Shown here piece by piece: positions 51,434-60,042 of a stretch of DNA of 62,786 bases; position 1 is the first letter of the stretch; the number at the start of each line of letters is the position of its first letter. This stretch comes from Blastocatellia bacterium UBA7656 (GTDB lineage Bacteria; Acidobacteriota; Blastocatellia; UBA7656). The notes beneath the pieces were generated by a model. The model did no database searches. It saw nothing but the letters and a program-made list of their open reading frames with translations, and was not told the origin of the DNA. The stretch lies in assembly GCA_002483445.1 (NCBI GenBank), contig DLHY01000168.1, forward strand, positions 1 to 62,786. The letters are read 5' to 3'. The translations under genes were made by a program, and so were the position numbers.

Positions 51434-52249
51434 TCAGGACTGATGCTCGCCGCCGATTATCGAAATGCCGTGACCGTCGGCCAGTTGAATCAATTCATCG
51501 CGGTCGAAGAGCAAAGTCTTGTTCGCCGAAACGTGCAGAGCGGTCGCGCCCGCCGAGATCATCACTCGGATAGTCGCCAATCCTACCACCGGCACATCGA
51601 ATCTCATGTCCTGACCGGGCTTTGCTACTTTGACGACGACGAACCCCCGACCGCCGGTTATCTGACCGGCTCGACTGATGACGGCATCAGTCCCTTCCAT
51701 CGCTTCGACCGCGATGACGGCGCGATCCTTCACGCACAAGGTCTGACCCAGATCGAGCCGCGCCACTTCGCGCGCAACCTCAAGCCCATAATCAATATCA
51801 GATAATTCTTCCTTCTTTGGCGCGCGCCGCGTCAACACTCCGCTTTTCGCTACCAATGGCTGAAGAAACAGGGTCGAATCGATCACAGTTATGCCTTCGC
51901 GCTCAAGTTCGTCGGCGACAGCGCCGATCAAACTGTCGGTGTTCCTGCGGGTCAATCGAGCAAGCACACGCACCATCCTAAGATCGGGCAGAGCGTTGAG
52001 CCGGAATATCTGATGATGTTTGACCTGTCCGGCCATCAGGGCGTGCGTGACTTTCTCTCGCTTGAAAAAACTGATCAAGCGACCGAGCTGACCGACTCCC
52101 ACCCACTCGATTGTAGAGGCCATCTGCTCTATCTCAGGCGCGGTTTCTTCTTTGATCGCCGCGACAACCATATCGACTCCCTGCTCCCGCGCCCCCTCCA
52201 GCACCAGAAGCGGAAATCGCCCGTTGCCTGCTATCAATCCATACTTCAT
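51434..52249 (-). CDS. lpxI: UDP-2,3-diacylglucosamine pyrophosphatase LpxI
   Basis: Hydrolyses UDP-2,3-diacylglucosamine to lipid X and UMP in lipid A synthesis, in place of LpxH. Length is 271 residues. Features of the LpxI family are MKYGLIAGNGRFPLLVLEGA, ALMAGQVKHHQIFRL, TDSLIGAVADELEREGITVI, and the C-terminal GGRGFVVVKVAKPGQDMRFD with VPVVGLATIRVMISAGATAL. The segment just upstream of ATG is the TCAGGGG heptamer array read as CCCCTGA, so no purine-rich ribosome site is present. It is the last gene of the lpx set. Confidence 0.93.
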   Translation of the reverse strand: MKYGLIAGNGRFPLLVLEGAREQGVDMVVAAIKEETAPEIEQMASTIEWVGVGQLGRLISFFKREKVTHALMAGQVKHHQIFRLNALPDLRMVRVLARLTRRNTDSLIGAVADELEREGITVIDSTLFLQPLVAKSGVLTRRAPKKEELSDIDYGLEVAREVARLDLGQTLCVKDRAVIAVEAMEGTDAVISRAGQITGGRGFVVVKVAKPGQDMRFDVPVVGLATIRVMISAGATALHVSANKTLLFDRDELIQLADGHGISIIGGEHQS

Positions 52250-52250
52250 A

Positions 52251-52325
52251 TCAGGGGTCAGGGGTCAGGGGTCAGGGGTCAGGGGGTTGATCTGACTGAC
52301 CCCTGACCCCCGGCCCCTGACCCCT
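52251..52325. repeat. Inverted heptamer array (TCAGGGG)
   Basis: Five tandem TCAGGGG copies (52251-52285) face CTGACCCC copies (52297-52325), with a small GGTTGATCT centre. It fills the whole gap between lpxI and lpxA and reaches one base before the lpxI start. It resembles, in layout, the TTTTCAG element. Confidence 0.85.
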
Positions 52326-52327
52326 GG

Positions 52328-53101
52328 TCATTTCGTGACTCCTCGTTTGGAAGATTCGATGAACTCGATCAAATAATCTATCTCCGGCCAGCCGCGCAAC
52401 TCCTCCTTTATCGCTTCCACAGCCTGAGAGGTGTTCATCCGCGATGAGAGCAGAAACTTGTAAGCGCGACCGATTCGCCTGATCTCTTCATCCGAAAAAC
52501 CGCGCCTTCTCAATCCCAGAGTGTTTTCGCCATAACAGCGCGCGTGATTGCCGACCGTGCGCGCGTAAGGAAGCGCATCCTTGACCACCACTGAGTACCC
52601 GCCTATGAATGCGTATTTTCCCACCCGGCAAAACTGATGAATGCCCGAATAAGCCCCGATGATCGCCCAGTCTTCGACCGTCACATGGCCCGCAAGAGTC
52701 GCGCCGTTTGCGAATATGGTGTGATTCCCGATGTGGCTGTCGTGAGCGATGTGCGACTGCGGCATGAAGAGATTGTCCGAGCCTATCTCGGTCAGCATTC
52801 CTCCGGCTTCAGTCCCGCGATGAAGAGTTGAAAATTCGCGAAAAGTATTGCGCTCGCCTGCAACAAGTCGGCTTCGCTCGCCGTGATATTTCAGATCGGG
52901 AGGAGCCTGACCGGCTGAGACGAAATGAAAAAAAGTATTTCCCCTTCCGAACTCCGAAGGCCCTTCGATGACCGAGTGGCTCCCGACCTGGCAATCATCA
53001 TGCAAAATCACATCGTCGCCGATGATCGAGTAAGGGCCGATGGTGACATTGCGACCGAGTTCGGCTTTCGGGCTTATGATGGCTGTCGGGTGTATGGACA
53101 T
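52328..53101 (-). CDS. lpxA: Acyl-ACP:UDP-N-acetylglucosamine O-acyltransferase LpxA
   Basis: First step of lipid A synthesis. A 257-residue left-handed beta-helix enzyme with hexapeptide repeats (IHPTAIISPKAELGRNVTIG, IIGDDVILHDDCQVGSHSVI). The catalytic His is in FMPQSHIAHDSHIGNHTIFA. The C-terminal helices (LGLRRRGFSDEEIRRIGRAY) bind acyl-ACP. The bases before ATG are CTGAAAA heptamers rather than a ribosome site. It follows fabZ on the same strand, but a gap of about 180 bases with repeats intervenes. Confidence 0.95.
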   Translation of the reverse strand: MSIHPTAIISPKAELGRNVTIGPYSIIGDDVILHDDCQVGSHSVIEGPSEFGRGNTFFHFVSAGQAPPDLKYHGERSRLVAGERNTFREFSTLHRGTEAGGMLTEIGSDNLFMPQSHIAHDSHIGNHTIFANGATLAGHVTVEDWAIIGAYSGIHQFCRVGKYAFIGGYSVVVKDALPYARTVGNHARCYGENTLGLRRRGFSDEEIRRIGRAYKFLLSSRMNTSQAVEAIKEELRGWPEIDYLIEFIESSKRGVTK

Positions 53102-53107
53102 GGCAAA

Positions 53108-53263
53108 CAGTTTTCAGTTTTCAGTTTTCAGTTTTTCATCATTTCAGGGCGTCATTGAAAACTACACGAATGACTCATCCGAAAAAGTGGCGCAAGCTGT
53201 TAGCTTGCGTGGCTTCAAATTTCATACCTTCAGGGCACCCGCAATCCGCCAGATCGCGCTACA
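53108..53263. repeat. Heptamer array and bipartite hairpin unit, copy B
   Basis: 53108-53136 has four CAGTTTT copies and a short partner around 53148-53156, a reduced form of the heptamer MITE. 53188-53263 is the reverse-oriented copy of the bipartite hairpin unit: CGCAAGCTGTTAGCTTGCG (53191-53209), TTCAAATTTCATACC, CTTCAGGGC, then CGCAATCCGCCAGATCGCG. The region separates fabZ from lpxA. Confidence 0.75.
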
Positions 53264-53280
53264 TCAACATCTCCTGGCAG

Positions 53281-53787
53281 TTATTTTTCGACAGGCGTGA
53301 ATGCCGCCTGATTGAGAAGAGAACTGCGCTCGACGACGCTGCGCTCGACGAGCGATGACGAGATTTCCGCCTCGGCCACGAGTTGATCGTCGACGTAAGC
53401 CTCGCCGCGCAATTTGATGTAGCGAGGGCGCAATCTCAACACGGTCAACTCAAGTCGAAGCTGATCGCCGGGAACTACGGGTCGGCGGAACTTCGCGCCA
53501 TCGATGCCGGTGAAGAAAACGAGTTTCGATTCGCGGTCAGGCAATGAGGCAAGCATCAATACGCCTGCGGTCTGAGCCATCGCTTCGACTATAAGCACCC
53601 CCGGCATCACGGGCGCGCCTGGAAAATGGCCCTGAAAGTAAGGTTCGTTGAGCGTGACGTTTTTTATCCCGGTGACGCGCTTGCCCGGCTCGTAATCGAT
53701 TATCCGGTCGACGAGTAAAAACGGATAACGGTGCGGCAATATCGATTGAATCTGCGTTATGTCGAGTATCTTGTCCATGTCTGTCAT
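53281..53787 (-). CDS. fabZ: 3-hydroxyacyl-[ACP] dehydratase FabZ
   Basis: Dehydrates 3-hydroxyacyl-ACP in fatty-acid synthesis. A 168-residue hotdog protein: QSILPHRYPFLLVDRII, YFQGHFPGAPVMPGVLIVEA with catalytic His and Glu, and MAQTAGVLMLAS. The C-terminal extension (SVVERSSLLNQAAFTPVEK) adds some 20 residues to the usual length. The start overlaps the lpxD stop by four bases, giving coupled translation. Confidence 0.95.
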   Translation of the reverse strand: MTDMDKILDITQIQSILPHRYPFLLVDRIIDYEPGKRVTGIKNVTLNEPYFQGHFPGAPVMPGVLIVEAMAQTAGVLMLASLPDRESKLVFFTGIDGAKFRRPVVPGDQLRLELTVLRLRPRYIKLRGEAYVDDQLVAEAEISSSLVERSVVERSSLLNQAAFTPVEK

Positions 53788-54842
53788 TCGCCCTGCGTGT
53801 CGAGTTTCTGCTCGCGAATAATTTTCTCAATTTTTTTAAGACGATCCACCACATCAGGCAGTTTCGAATAAATCGCTTGCGAGCGCCGCCACGCGCTGTA
53901 TTCCTGCGCAGGGATCACTCCGCCTACGCGAACGCCCGGAGGAATGCTTTTGAATACAGCCGCTCTGGCAAGCAATACCGCGCCGTCGCCTATGGTTATG
54001 TGCTGAGAGGTTCCGACCTGTCCGGCGATTACGCAGCGGCGGCCTATCCGTGTCCCGCCCGAAAAACCGGCGAGCGCGGCTATGACAGTATCTTCTCCAA
54101 TGCCGCAGTTATGGCCCACCTGAATCAGGTTATCCAGTTTCACGCCGCGCCGCAAAACGGTGTCTCCCATTCCACGATCAATCGCGCAGTTCGCGCCTAT
54201 CTCGCAATCGTCCTCGATTATCACTCTTCCCCGCTGAAGAAGTTTCACCTGTCGCCCTTCTTCATCCGCGACGAATCCGAATCCGTCCGCTCCTATGACT
54301 GTGCCTGAATGAATGATGACGCGGCTCCCTATTTCACAGTCATCATAAATCGAAACATTAGGATGAATGACAGTGTCATCGCCGACGTGGCAGCGGTCGC
54401 CTATGACGATTCCCGGATGAAGAGTCACGCGATTTCCTATTCGGCAGTCGCGGCCAATCGTGACTCGCGGATGAATGCTCAGATCGCAGCCGAGTTTCGT
54501 CCCCGCCCCTGCAATCAGATCAGGGCTGACTCCTGATGGTTTGTAAGGCGTGGCGTGAAGGAATTGAACGGCGCGGGCGAATGCGAGTTTGGGATTTCGG
54601 GCGACGAGCAGATTTCGCCCTGCGGCATCGAGCGGAGAAGGGACTATTATCGCGGTCGCCTTGCAGTTTGAAATCTCGGCGAGGAAAGAATTCTCGGCGG
54701 CGAAAGTCACATCGCCTTCTCCGGCCTGATCGAAAGGCACTGCGCGACGCACTACAGCGCGCGGGTCTCCTATAATTTCGGCTCTGATGGCGCGGGCCAG
54801 TCGTTCGAGATTGCAAGGTTGAATTGATTCAGATTGAAACAT
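53784..54842 (-). CDS. lpxD: UDP-3-O-acylglucosamine N-acyltransferase LpxD
   Basis: Adds the N-linked acyl chain in lipid A synthesis. I chose ATG 54842 (MFQSESIQPCNLERLARAIR, 352 residues); a GTG at 54872 is also open. The N-terminal uridine-binding domain (residues 1-100) is followed by a hexapeptide-repeat beta helix (VTIGRDCRIGNRVTLHPGIV, IGDRCHVGDDTVIHPNVSIY). The catalytic His lies in NLIQVGHNCGIGEDT. The C-terminal helix (SKLPDVVDRLKKIEKIIREQ) closes the trimer. It is the first gene of the minus-strand lpxD-fabZ-lpxA-lpxI set. Confidence 0.95.
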   Translation of the reverse strand: MFQSESIQPCNLERLARAIRAEIIGDPRAVVRRAVPFDQAGEGDVTFAAENSFLAEISNCKATAIIVPSPLDAAGRNLLVARNPKLAFARAVQFLHATPYKPSGVSPDLIAGAGTKLGCDLSIHPRVTIGRDCRIGNRVTLHPGIVIGDRCHVGDDTVIHPNVSIYDDCEIGSRVIIHSGTVIGADGFGFVADEEGRQVKLLQRGRVIIEDDCEIGANCAIDRGMGDTVLRRGVKLDNLIQVGHNCGIGEDTVIAALAGFSGGTRIGRRCVIAGQVGTSQHITIGDGAVLLARAAVFKSIPPGVRVGGVIPAQEYSAWRRSQAIYSKLPDVVDRLKKIEKIIREQKLDTQGE

Positions 54843-55001
54843 CAGACAAACCAACTGTTTTTCAAAGGTCACAGTTTTTCACAAAGGCAGAGAGCGCGCA
54901 AGGCTGAAAGCTTGACTCATCAAAATTGGCTGTGTTAGCTTGCCAGTTCCTTCTATTTTTGAATGAAAATGGCGAAACATTAGTCAGTTCGAGGAGACTG
55001 A

Positions 55002-56102
55002 ATGCTCAAGCGCACACCTCTTTATGAATCACACTCTGCGATAGGCGCAAAGATAGTCGATTTCGCCGGGTGGGAGATGCCCGTCCAGTACAGCGGCCCG
55101 ATTCCTGAACACATGGCTGTGCGCGAGGCCGCGGGACTTTTCGATGTGTCGCACATGGGCGAAGTGGAAATCATCGGCGCGGACGCGCTTGAGCTTGTGC
55201 AAAGGCTCACCACCAACGACGTTTCCAAACTCGCGGACAATCAGGCTCAATACTCTATTCTTACCAACGAGCAGGGCGGCGTCATCGATGACCTTCTGGT
55301 TTATCGGATCAATGCCGAATATTTTCTGCTCGTAGTCAACGCCGCCAACTCCGGCAAGGATTTCGCCTGGATCAAGCAACACGCCGCGTCGCTTAACGTC
55401 GAAGCGAAGGACGTGAGCGCGGCTTATGCACTGCTCGCTCTTCAAGGGCCGAGGGCAGAGCTAATACTTCAGGAACTATCTGATCACATGCTCGACCACA
55501 TCCCTTACTACTGGTCGCAGAAAGTCAAAGTCGATGGCGTCGAATGTCGAGTTTCGCGCACAGGATACACTGGCGAAGATGGATTCGAAATTTTCTGCGA
55601 CCCCAAGGACGCGCGACACATCTGGAATCGCCTGCTCGTTGTGGGACACGACAAAGGGCTTCTGCCCTGCGGGCTTGCCGCGCGTAACACCACGCGACTC
55701 GAAGCCGCGCTCAGGCTTTGGGGCAATGATATGGACGAGACGACCACGCCGATGGAAGCGGGACTCGGATGGGTGGTCAAGTTGGGCAAGGGAGATTTCA
55801 CGGGCCGCGATGCGCTCGACAGACAAAAGCGCGAAGGACTCACGCGCAAGATCGTCGGTTTCGAGATGGAAGACCGCGCCCCTGCGCGCGACGGCTACCC
55901 GGTAATCATAGATGGCGCGGAGGTCGGCAAAGTGTCATCGGGAAGCCCCGCGCCATACCTCAAGAAAAACATCGGCCTCGCTTATCTGCCGATTGAACAC
56001 ACGGCAACAGGAACCCGGTTTCAAATCAACATTCGCGGGCGCGAGGTTGCGGCCCGCGTCGTTGAAACGCCTTTTTACAAGAGACAGAGAAAATTCGACT
56101 GA
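55002..56102 (+). CDS. gcvT: Aminomethyltransferase GcvT (glycine cleavage T protein)
   Basis: Transfers the methylene from aminomethyl-lipoyl H protein to tetrahydrofolate, releasing ammonia. The 366-residue protein has the GcvT pattern: LYESHSAIGAKIVDFAGWEM, VREAAGLFDVSHMGEVEI, GVIDDLLVYRI, GYTGEDGFEIFCDP, GLAARNTTRLEAALRLWGND (Asp and Arg), and GKVSSGSPAPYLKKNIGLAY. It has GAGGAGAC before ATG. The four gcv genes lie on one strand, so a transcript starting here is likely. No glycine riboswitch was recognised upstream. Confidence 0.96.
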   Translation: MLKRTPLYESHSAIGAKIVDFAGWEMPVQYSGPIPEHMAVREAAGLFDVSHMGEVEIIGADALELVQRLTTNDVSKLADNQAQYSILTNEQGGVIDDLLVYRINAEYFLLVVNAANSGKDFAWIKQHAASLNVEAKDVSAAYALLALQGPRAELILQELSDHMLDHIPYYWSQKVKVDGVECRVSRTGYTGEDGFEIFCDPKDARHIWNRLLVVGHDKGLLPCGLAARNTTRLEAALRLWGNDMDETTTPMEAGLGWVVKLGKGDFTGRDALDRQKREGLTRKIVGFEMEDRAPARDGYPVIIDGAEVGKVSSGSPAPYLKKNIGLAYLPIEHTATGTRFQINIRGREVAARVVETPFYKRQRKFD

Positions 56103-56122
56103 TTGGGAGGGAGACCCAGAAA

Positions 56123-56518
56123 ATGGCAAATACGCCTGAAGAACTCAGCTATACGAAAGACCACGAGTGGGTTCGCGTCAAGGGAGACTCAGCGACCATA
56201 GGAATAACCGATCACGCTCAAAATCAATTGGGCGATGTGGTTTATGTGGAATTGCCTAAGGTCGGCGAAAAATTCGAATCCGGCGAACCATTCGGCTCGG
56301 TCGAAAGCGTCAAGGCTGTCAGCGAAATTTACATGCCGCTGGGCGGCGAGGTCACTGAGATGAATGCCGCTCTTGCCGACTCGCCTGAACTGGTCAACGA
56401 AGACCCCTACGGCAAGGGTTGGATGATCGAACTGAAAATCGCCGACTCGTCAGAGATAGACGGACTGCTTAGTGCAGCCGAGTATGAGGACTACCTGAAA
56501 GAAGAAGCTTCGGAGTAA
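56123..56518 (+). CDS. gcvH: Glycine cleavage system H protein
   Basis: The lipoyl carrier that shuttles the aminomethyl group among P, T and L proteins. The 131-residue chain contains YTKDHEWVRVKGDSATIGIT, GDVVYVELPKVGEKFESGEP, and the lipoyl-lysine site SVESVKAVSEIYMPLGG. Lys66 is the modified residue by count. It is 20 bases after gcvT. The GGAG of the next gene lies at its own 3' end. Confidence 0.96.
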   Translation: MANTPEELSYTKDHEWVRVKGDSATIGITDHAQNQLGDVVYVELPKVGEKFESGEPFGSVESVKAVSEIYMPLGGEVTEMNAALADSPELVNEDPYGKGWMIELKIADSSEIDGLLSAAEYEDYLKEEASE

Positions 56519-56521
56519 CAA

Positions 56522-57853
56522 ATGAGATATATTCCGAACTCGCCTGACGAAAGACGGGCGATGCTCGCAAGCCTTGGACTGGAGCGCATTGAAGAACTCT
56601 TCGAACAAATCCCACCCCGACTGAGACTCGATGGCCCTGTTGGGATAGGCTCGCCCGTAAGCGAACCGGAACTCATAGCCTGGTTTCGCCGTCTGGCCGC
56701 AGAAAACGCGACCGATTATCAATCGTTCCTCGGCGCAGGCGCGTACTCGCACCACATCCCCGTGATAATCGATTCTCTGATTTCGCGCTCCGAGTTCTTC
56801 ACCGCCTACACGCCATATCAACCGGAACTGAGCCAGGGAACGCTGCAATACGTCTTCGAGTTTCAAACTCTCGTGTGCCAGTTGACCGGAATGGATGTGG
56901 CCAACGCATCGGTTTACGACGGCTCTACAGGGCTTGCCGAAGCGGTGCTGATGGCGCAGAGAGTGACCCGCCGCGATAAATTTCTCATCGCCGATACTGT
57001 TCATCCGCAGTATCGCGAGGTAGTGAAGACTTACACCAAAGACCTCGGCGCTGAGGTGAGATATGTCGGCCACACCGAAACGGGAACCATTGATTTCAGT
57101 TCGCTTCACATCGATAAAGAGACTGCGGCAGTCGTCGTGCAATCGCCGAATTTCTTCGGCTGCATCGAAGACCTGGCCGCCTTAGCCGATGCTGCGCATG
57201 AAGCGGGCGCGTTGCTGGTCGTGGCGATCACCGAGCCGATGAGCCTCGGCGTGTTGCGCTCTCCCGGATCGGCAGGCGCGGACATCGTTGTGGCTGAAGG
57301 GCAGTCTTTCGGAATACCTCTAAGCTACGGCGGCCCGTATTGCGGACTATTTGCCACGCGCGAAAAGTATTTGCGGCAAATGCCCGGAAGATTGGTCGGC
57401 GAGACGGTCGATCATCACGGGCGGCGCGGTTATGTGCTGACGCTTTCGACTCGCGAGCAGCACATACGCCGCGAAAAAGCGACTTCGAACATCTGCACCA
57501 ATCAGGGATTGTTCGCGCTGATGGCGACCGTCTATCTTGCGACGATGGGCCGAAGGGGAGTGCAGGAAGTGGCGCGGCAGAATCTCAACAAAGCGCATTA
57601 CGCGGCGGATGCGATAAGCAAACTCGACGGATTCGCGTTGAGATATTCTGCCCCGTTCTTCAATGAATTCGTCATCCGTATGCCTCGCTCCGCGACGGAA
57701 GCGACGCGGGCATTGATTGAAAAGAAGATCATCGGCGGAGTCGCTCTCGAATGCTACTACCCCGATCTCAACGACTCGCTTCTGGTCTGCGTGACTGAGA
57801 CGGCGAGCAAACGGGCGATAGACGATTTTGTTGACGCGCTCTCGAAGCTGTAA
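56522..57853 (+). CDS. gcvPA: Glycine dehydrogenase (decarboxylating) subunit 1
   Basis: The N-terminal half of the P protein, found as a separate subunit in many bacteria. It has 443 residues. Motifs are the N-terminal RYIPNSPDERRAMLASLG, FLGAGAYSHHIPVIIDSLIS, TAYTPYQPELSQGTLQYVFE, and NASVYDGSTGLAEAVLMAQR. The PLP-binding Lys is in the second subunit. With GcvPB it decarboxylates glycine and loads the aminomethyl group on H protein. It starts four bases after the gcvH stop. Confidence 0.96.
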   Translation: MRYIPNSPDERRAMLASLGLERIEELFEQIPPRLRLDGPVGIGSPVSEPELIAWFRRLAAENATDYQSFLGAGAYSHHIPVIIDSLISRSEFFTAYTPYQPELSQGTLQYVFEFQTLVCQLTGMDVANASVYDGSTGLAEAVLMAQRVTRRDKFLIADTVHPQYREVVKTYTKDLGAEVRYVGHTETGTIDFSSLHIDKETAAVVVQSPNFFGCIEDLAALADAAHEAGALLVVAITEPMSLGVLRSPGSAGADIVVAEGQSFGIPLSYGGPYCGLFATREKYLRQMPGRLVGETVDHHGRRGYVLTLSTREQHIRREKATSNICTNQGLFALMATVYLATMGRRGVQEVARQNLNKAHYAADAISKLDGFALRYSAPFFNEFVIRMPRSATEATRALIEKKIIGGVALECYYPDLNDSLLVCVTETASKRAIDDFVDALSKL

Positions 57854-57861
57854 CGATGTGG

Positions 57862-57880
57862 CGCAAGCTGGCGGCTTGCG
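57862..57880. repeat. Hairpin CGCAAGCTGGCGGCTTGCG
   Basis: A palindrome between gcvPA and gcvPB. Followed by TTTGAAAATTTCATCC, it is a half copy of the bipartite hairpin unit at 53188-53263, which has TTCAAATTTCATACC in the same position. Confidence 0.65.
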
Positions 57881-57926
57881 CATTTGAAAATTTCATCCGC
57901 CGAGGCATCTCGGAGCTTTCATAAAC

Positions 57927-59432
57927 ATGAGCAAAGACAGAATAAAAAAAGCGACGTCGCATGTGGTGCAAAACGAGGGGCTGCTCTTTGAAGAATCGCG
58001 GCCCGGTCGAGTGGGCTATTCAATTCCCGCGCTCGACGTGCCTGAGCGAAGAGACGACGAACTGATCGAGCGACGGTTCCTGCGCGATGATGATCTCGAA
58101 GGAATGCCTGAGCTATCCGAGGTCGATGTGATTCGTCACTTCACGCGGCTCTCCACATGGAACTACGGCGTAGATACAGGCATGTACCCGCTCGGATCAT
58201 GCACGATGAAATACAACCCGCGCATAAATGAGCGCGTCGCCCGCATCGAAGGCTTCGCCAATCTGCATCCGCTCACGCCCGCCCCTCTCGCTCAAGGCGC
58301 GCTCGAAGTCATAAGCCGTCTCGAAGAATGCCTCGCCGCAATCACCGGCCTTGCCGCCGTCACTCTTCAACCGGCAGCGGGCGCGCAGGGAGAGTTGACC
58401 GGAATTGCCATGATCCGCTCGGCGCTCACCTCTCGCGGCAATCCGAGAAAGAAAGTTCTCATACCTGATTCGGCGCACGGGACTAATCCCGCGTCGGCGG
58501 TCATCTGCGGCTACACGGTCGAAACCATTCCTTCGAGAGAAGACGGCACGACTGATCTTGAAGCACTCAGCAAGGTGATGAATGAAGACGTGGCCGCGCT
58601 GATGCTTACGAATCCGAACACGCTCGGCAAGTTTGAAGAGAACATAGAAGAGATATGCCGCATAGTTCACAGCAGCGGCGGATTCGTTTACATGGACGGC
58701 GCGAATATGAACGCGCTGGTCGGAGTGACGAAGCCCGCGCGGTTCGGAATCGATGTGATGCATTTGAATCTTCACAAGACTTTTTCGACCCCTCACGGCG
58801 GAGGCGGCCCCGGAGCCGGACCTGTCGCGGTGACCGAAGAGCTTGAACCCTTTCTTCCCTTCCCTCGCGTGGTGAAGACGGAAGAAGGTCTGACGCTCGA
58901 TTTCAATCGCCCGAAATCGATAGGCCGGGTGCGAGCGTATTTCGGCAACTTCGGCGTGCTGGTTCGCGCGCTCTCTTATATACTGACTCACGGAGACGCG
59001 GGCTTGCGCGAAGCGACTGAGACGGCGGTGCTGAACGCAAACTACATCGCGCATCATTTGATAGATACTTATGAAATCGCATATCCCGGCGCGTTGATGC
59101 ACGAAGTTGTTTTTTCGGACAAGCGACAGAAGAAATTCGGAGTCACGAATGCCGACATTGCAAAGCGATTGATCGATTACGGCTTCTATCCGCCCACGAT
59201 GTCTTTTCCGCTTATAGTTCAAGGCGCGTTGATGGTCGAACCTACCGAGACGGAAAGCCGCGAGGAGTTGGATTTATTCATCGAGGCGATGAGATCGATC
59301 AACGATGAAGCGGCTGAGGATCCTGATACGTTGAAAAACGCTCCGCACACGACTAAGGTCGGGCGACTGGATGAAGTCGCCGCCGCGCGCAAGCCTGTCT
59401 TGAGATGGAGACGGAACAACCTCGCTGAATAA
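57927..59432 (+). CDS. gcvPB: Glycine dehydrogenase (decarboxylating) subunit 2
   Basis: The C-terminal half of the P protein, 501 residues. It carries the PLP-binding site MHLNLHKTFSTPHGGGGPGA (Schiff-base Lys) and other GcvP features: GMYPLGSCTMKYNPRINERV, PLAQGALEVISRLEECLAAI, HGTNPASAVICGYTV, and SFPLIVQGALMVEPTETESR. It is separated from gcvPA by a 73-base gap with one palindromic hairpin. All four gcv genes except the L protein are in this block; the L protein (dihydrolipoyl dehydrogenase) must be elsewhere. Confidence 0.96.
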   Translation: MSKDRIKKATSHVVQNEGLLFEESRPGRVGYSIPALDVPERRDDELIERRFLRDDDLEGMPELSEVDVIRHFTRLSTWNYGVDTGMYPLGSCTMKYNPRINERVARIEGFANLHPLTPAPLAQGALEVISRLEECLAAITGLAAVTLQPAAGAQGELTGIAMIRSALTSRGNPRKKVLIPDSAHGTNPASAVICGYTVETIPSREDGTTDLEALSKVMNEDVAALMLTNPNTLGKFEENIEEICRIVHSSGGFVYMDGANMNALVGVTKPARFGIDVMHLNLHKTFSTPHGGGGPGAGPVAVTEELEPFLPFPRVVKTEEGLTLDFNRPKSIGRVRAYFGNFGVLVRALSYILTHGDAGLREATETAVLNANYIAHHLIDTYEIAYPGALMHEVVFSDKRQKKFGVTNADIAKRLIDYGFYPPTMSFPLIVQGALMVEPTETESREELDLFIEAMRSINDEAAEDPDTLKNAPHTTKVGRLDEVAAARKPVLRWRRNNLAE

Positions 59433-59614
59433 GCGAAGGTCAAAGCCTGATCCGAAATCGGAACAGCAAGACAGCGACGATCCACTAATCATCGCTCGAA
59501 TTTTCTGCCATAGCCATTTGCCGCATCATCTCCCCTCCGCTATCATGCTCGTTTTGCAATTGCGGCATTACTGCAATCTATAACAGCATAAACGAAGAGG
59601 AGAACGAAAAGGGT

Positions 59615-59980
59615 ATGACGAGGGAAATAAATGAAGAGCTTCGGCGTCGGATGCTTGCCGACGAAGGGGTTCAGCAAATGATCCAAAGGCGGGCGTATGA
59701 GATTTATCAGCAGCGTGGCGGCGCGCAAGGCCGTGAAGCTGAAGACTGGCTGCAGGCTGAATCGGAAGTGTTGTTATATCTCATAAGTCAGTCTCCTTCG
59801 ACTGGAGAAGCGGTCACAGCAAAGAAAACGTCTTCGCGCAAATCGCCTGCGACTCGAAAAAAGAAGACCGAGACGGCTGCAACTGAAAAGAAACCGGTAC
59901 GTCGAGCGGCAAAAAAAACAGGCGAGTCGGAAGCGAAGCCTAAAAAGACCCAGAGGACGAGAAAGAAAAAAGAGCAATAA
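59615..59980 (+). CDS. DUF2934 protein with histone-H1-like tail
   Basis: A 121-residue protein. Residues about 20-55 match the DUF2934 pattern RAYEIYQQRGGAQGREAEDW LQAESEVLLY. After residue 65 the tail becomes a Lys/Ala/Thr-rich stretch with repeated KK, AAKK and RKKK blocks (KKKTETAATEKKPVRRAAKK), as in bacterial histone-H1-like proteins. It would bind DNA or RNA non-specifically. Such a fusion of DUF2934 and a basic tail occurs in Acidobacteria and related phyla, from memory. The ATG at 59615 lies a little downstream of GAGGAGAACG. Confidence 0.8.
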   Translation: MTREINEELRRRMLADEGVQQMIQRRAYEIYQQRGGAQGREAEDWLQAESEVLLYLISQSPSTGEAVTAKKTSSRKSPATRKKKTETAATEKKPVRRAAKKTGESEAKPKKTQRTRKKKEQ

Positions 59981-60000
59981 TCCCGCCGGTTTCATGCAAC

Positions 60001-60042
60001 AGAGGCTGCGTGCGCTGAATCGATTCAGCGCACACAGCCTCT
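60001..60042. terminator. Long palindrome ending the DUF2934 and VWFA genes
   Basis: AGAGGCTGCGTGCGCTGAAT and ATTCAGCGCACACAGCCTCT flank a CG centre and give a 20-bp stem with one mismatch. It lies exactly between two convergent genes and probably ends both transcripts. Its T-run is short. Confidence 0.75.

Noticed and set aside
54873..55001. Glycine riboswitch upstream of gcvT
   Set aside because: I looked for the conserved GGAGAG and CCGAAGG-type segments expected before gcv genes and saw none that could form the aptamer.
58197..59222. 341-residue open frame on the minus strand
   Set aside because: It is fully antisense to gcvPB, whose PLP site and length are exact. The antisense translation is rich in Arg and His and shows no domain.
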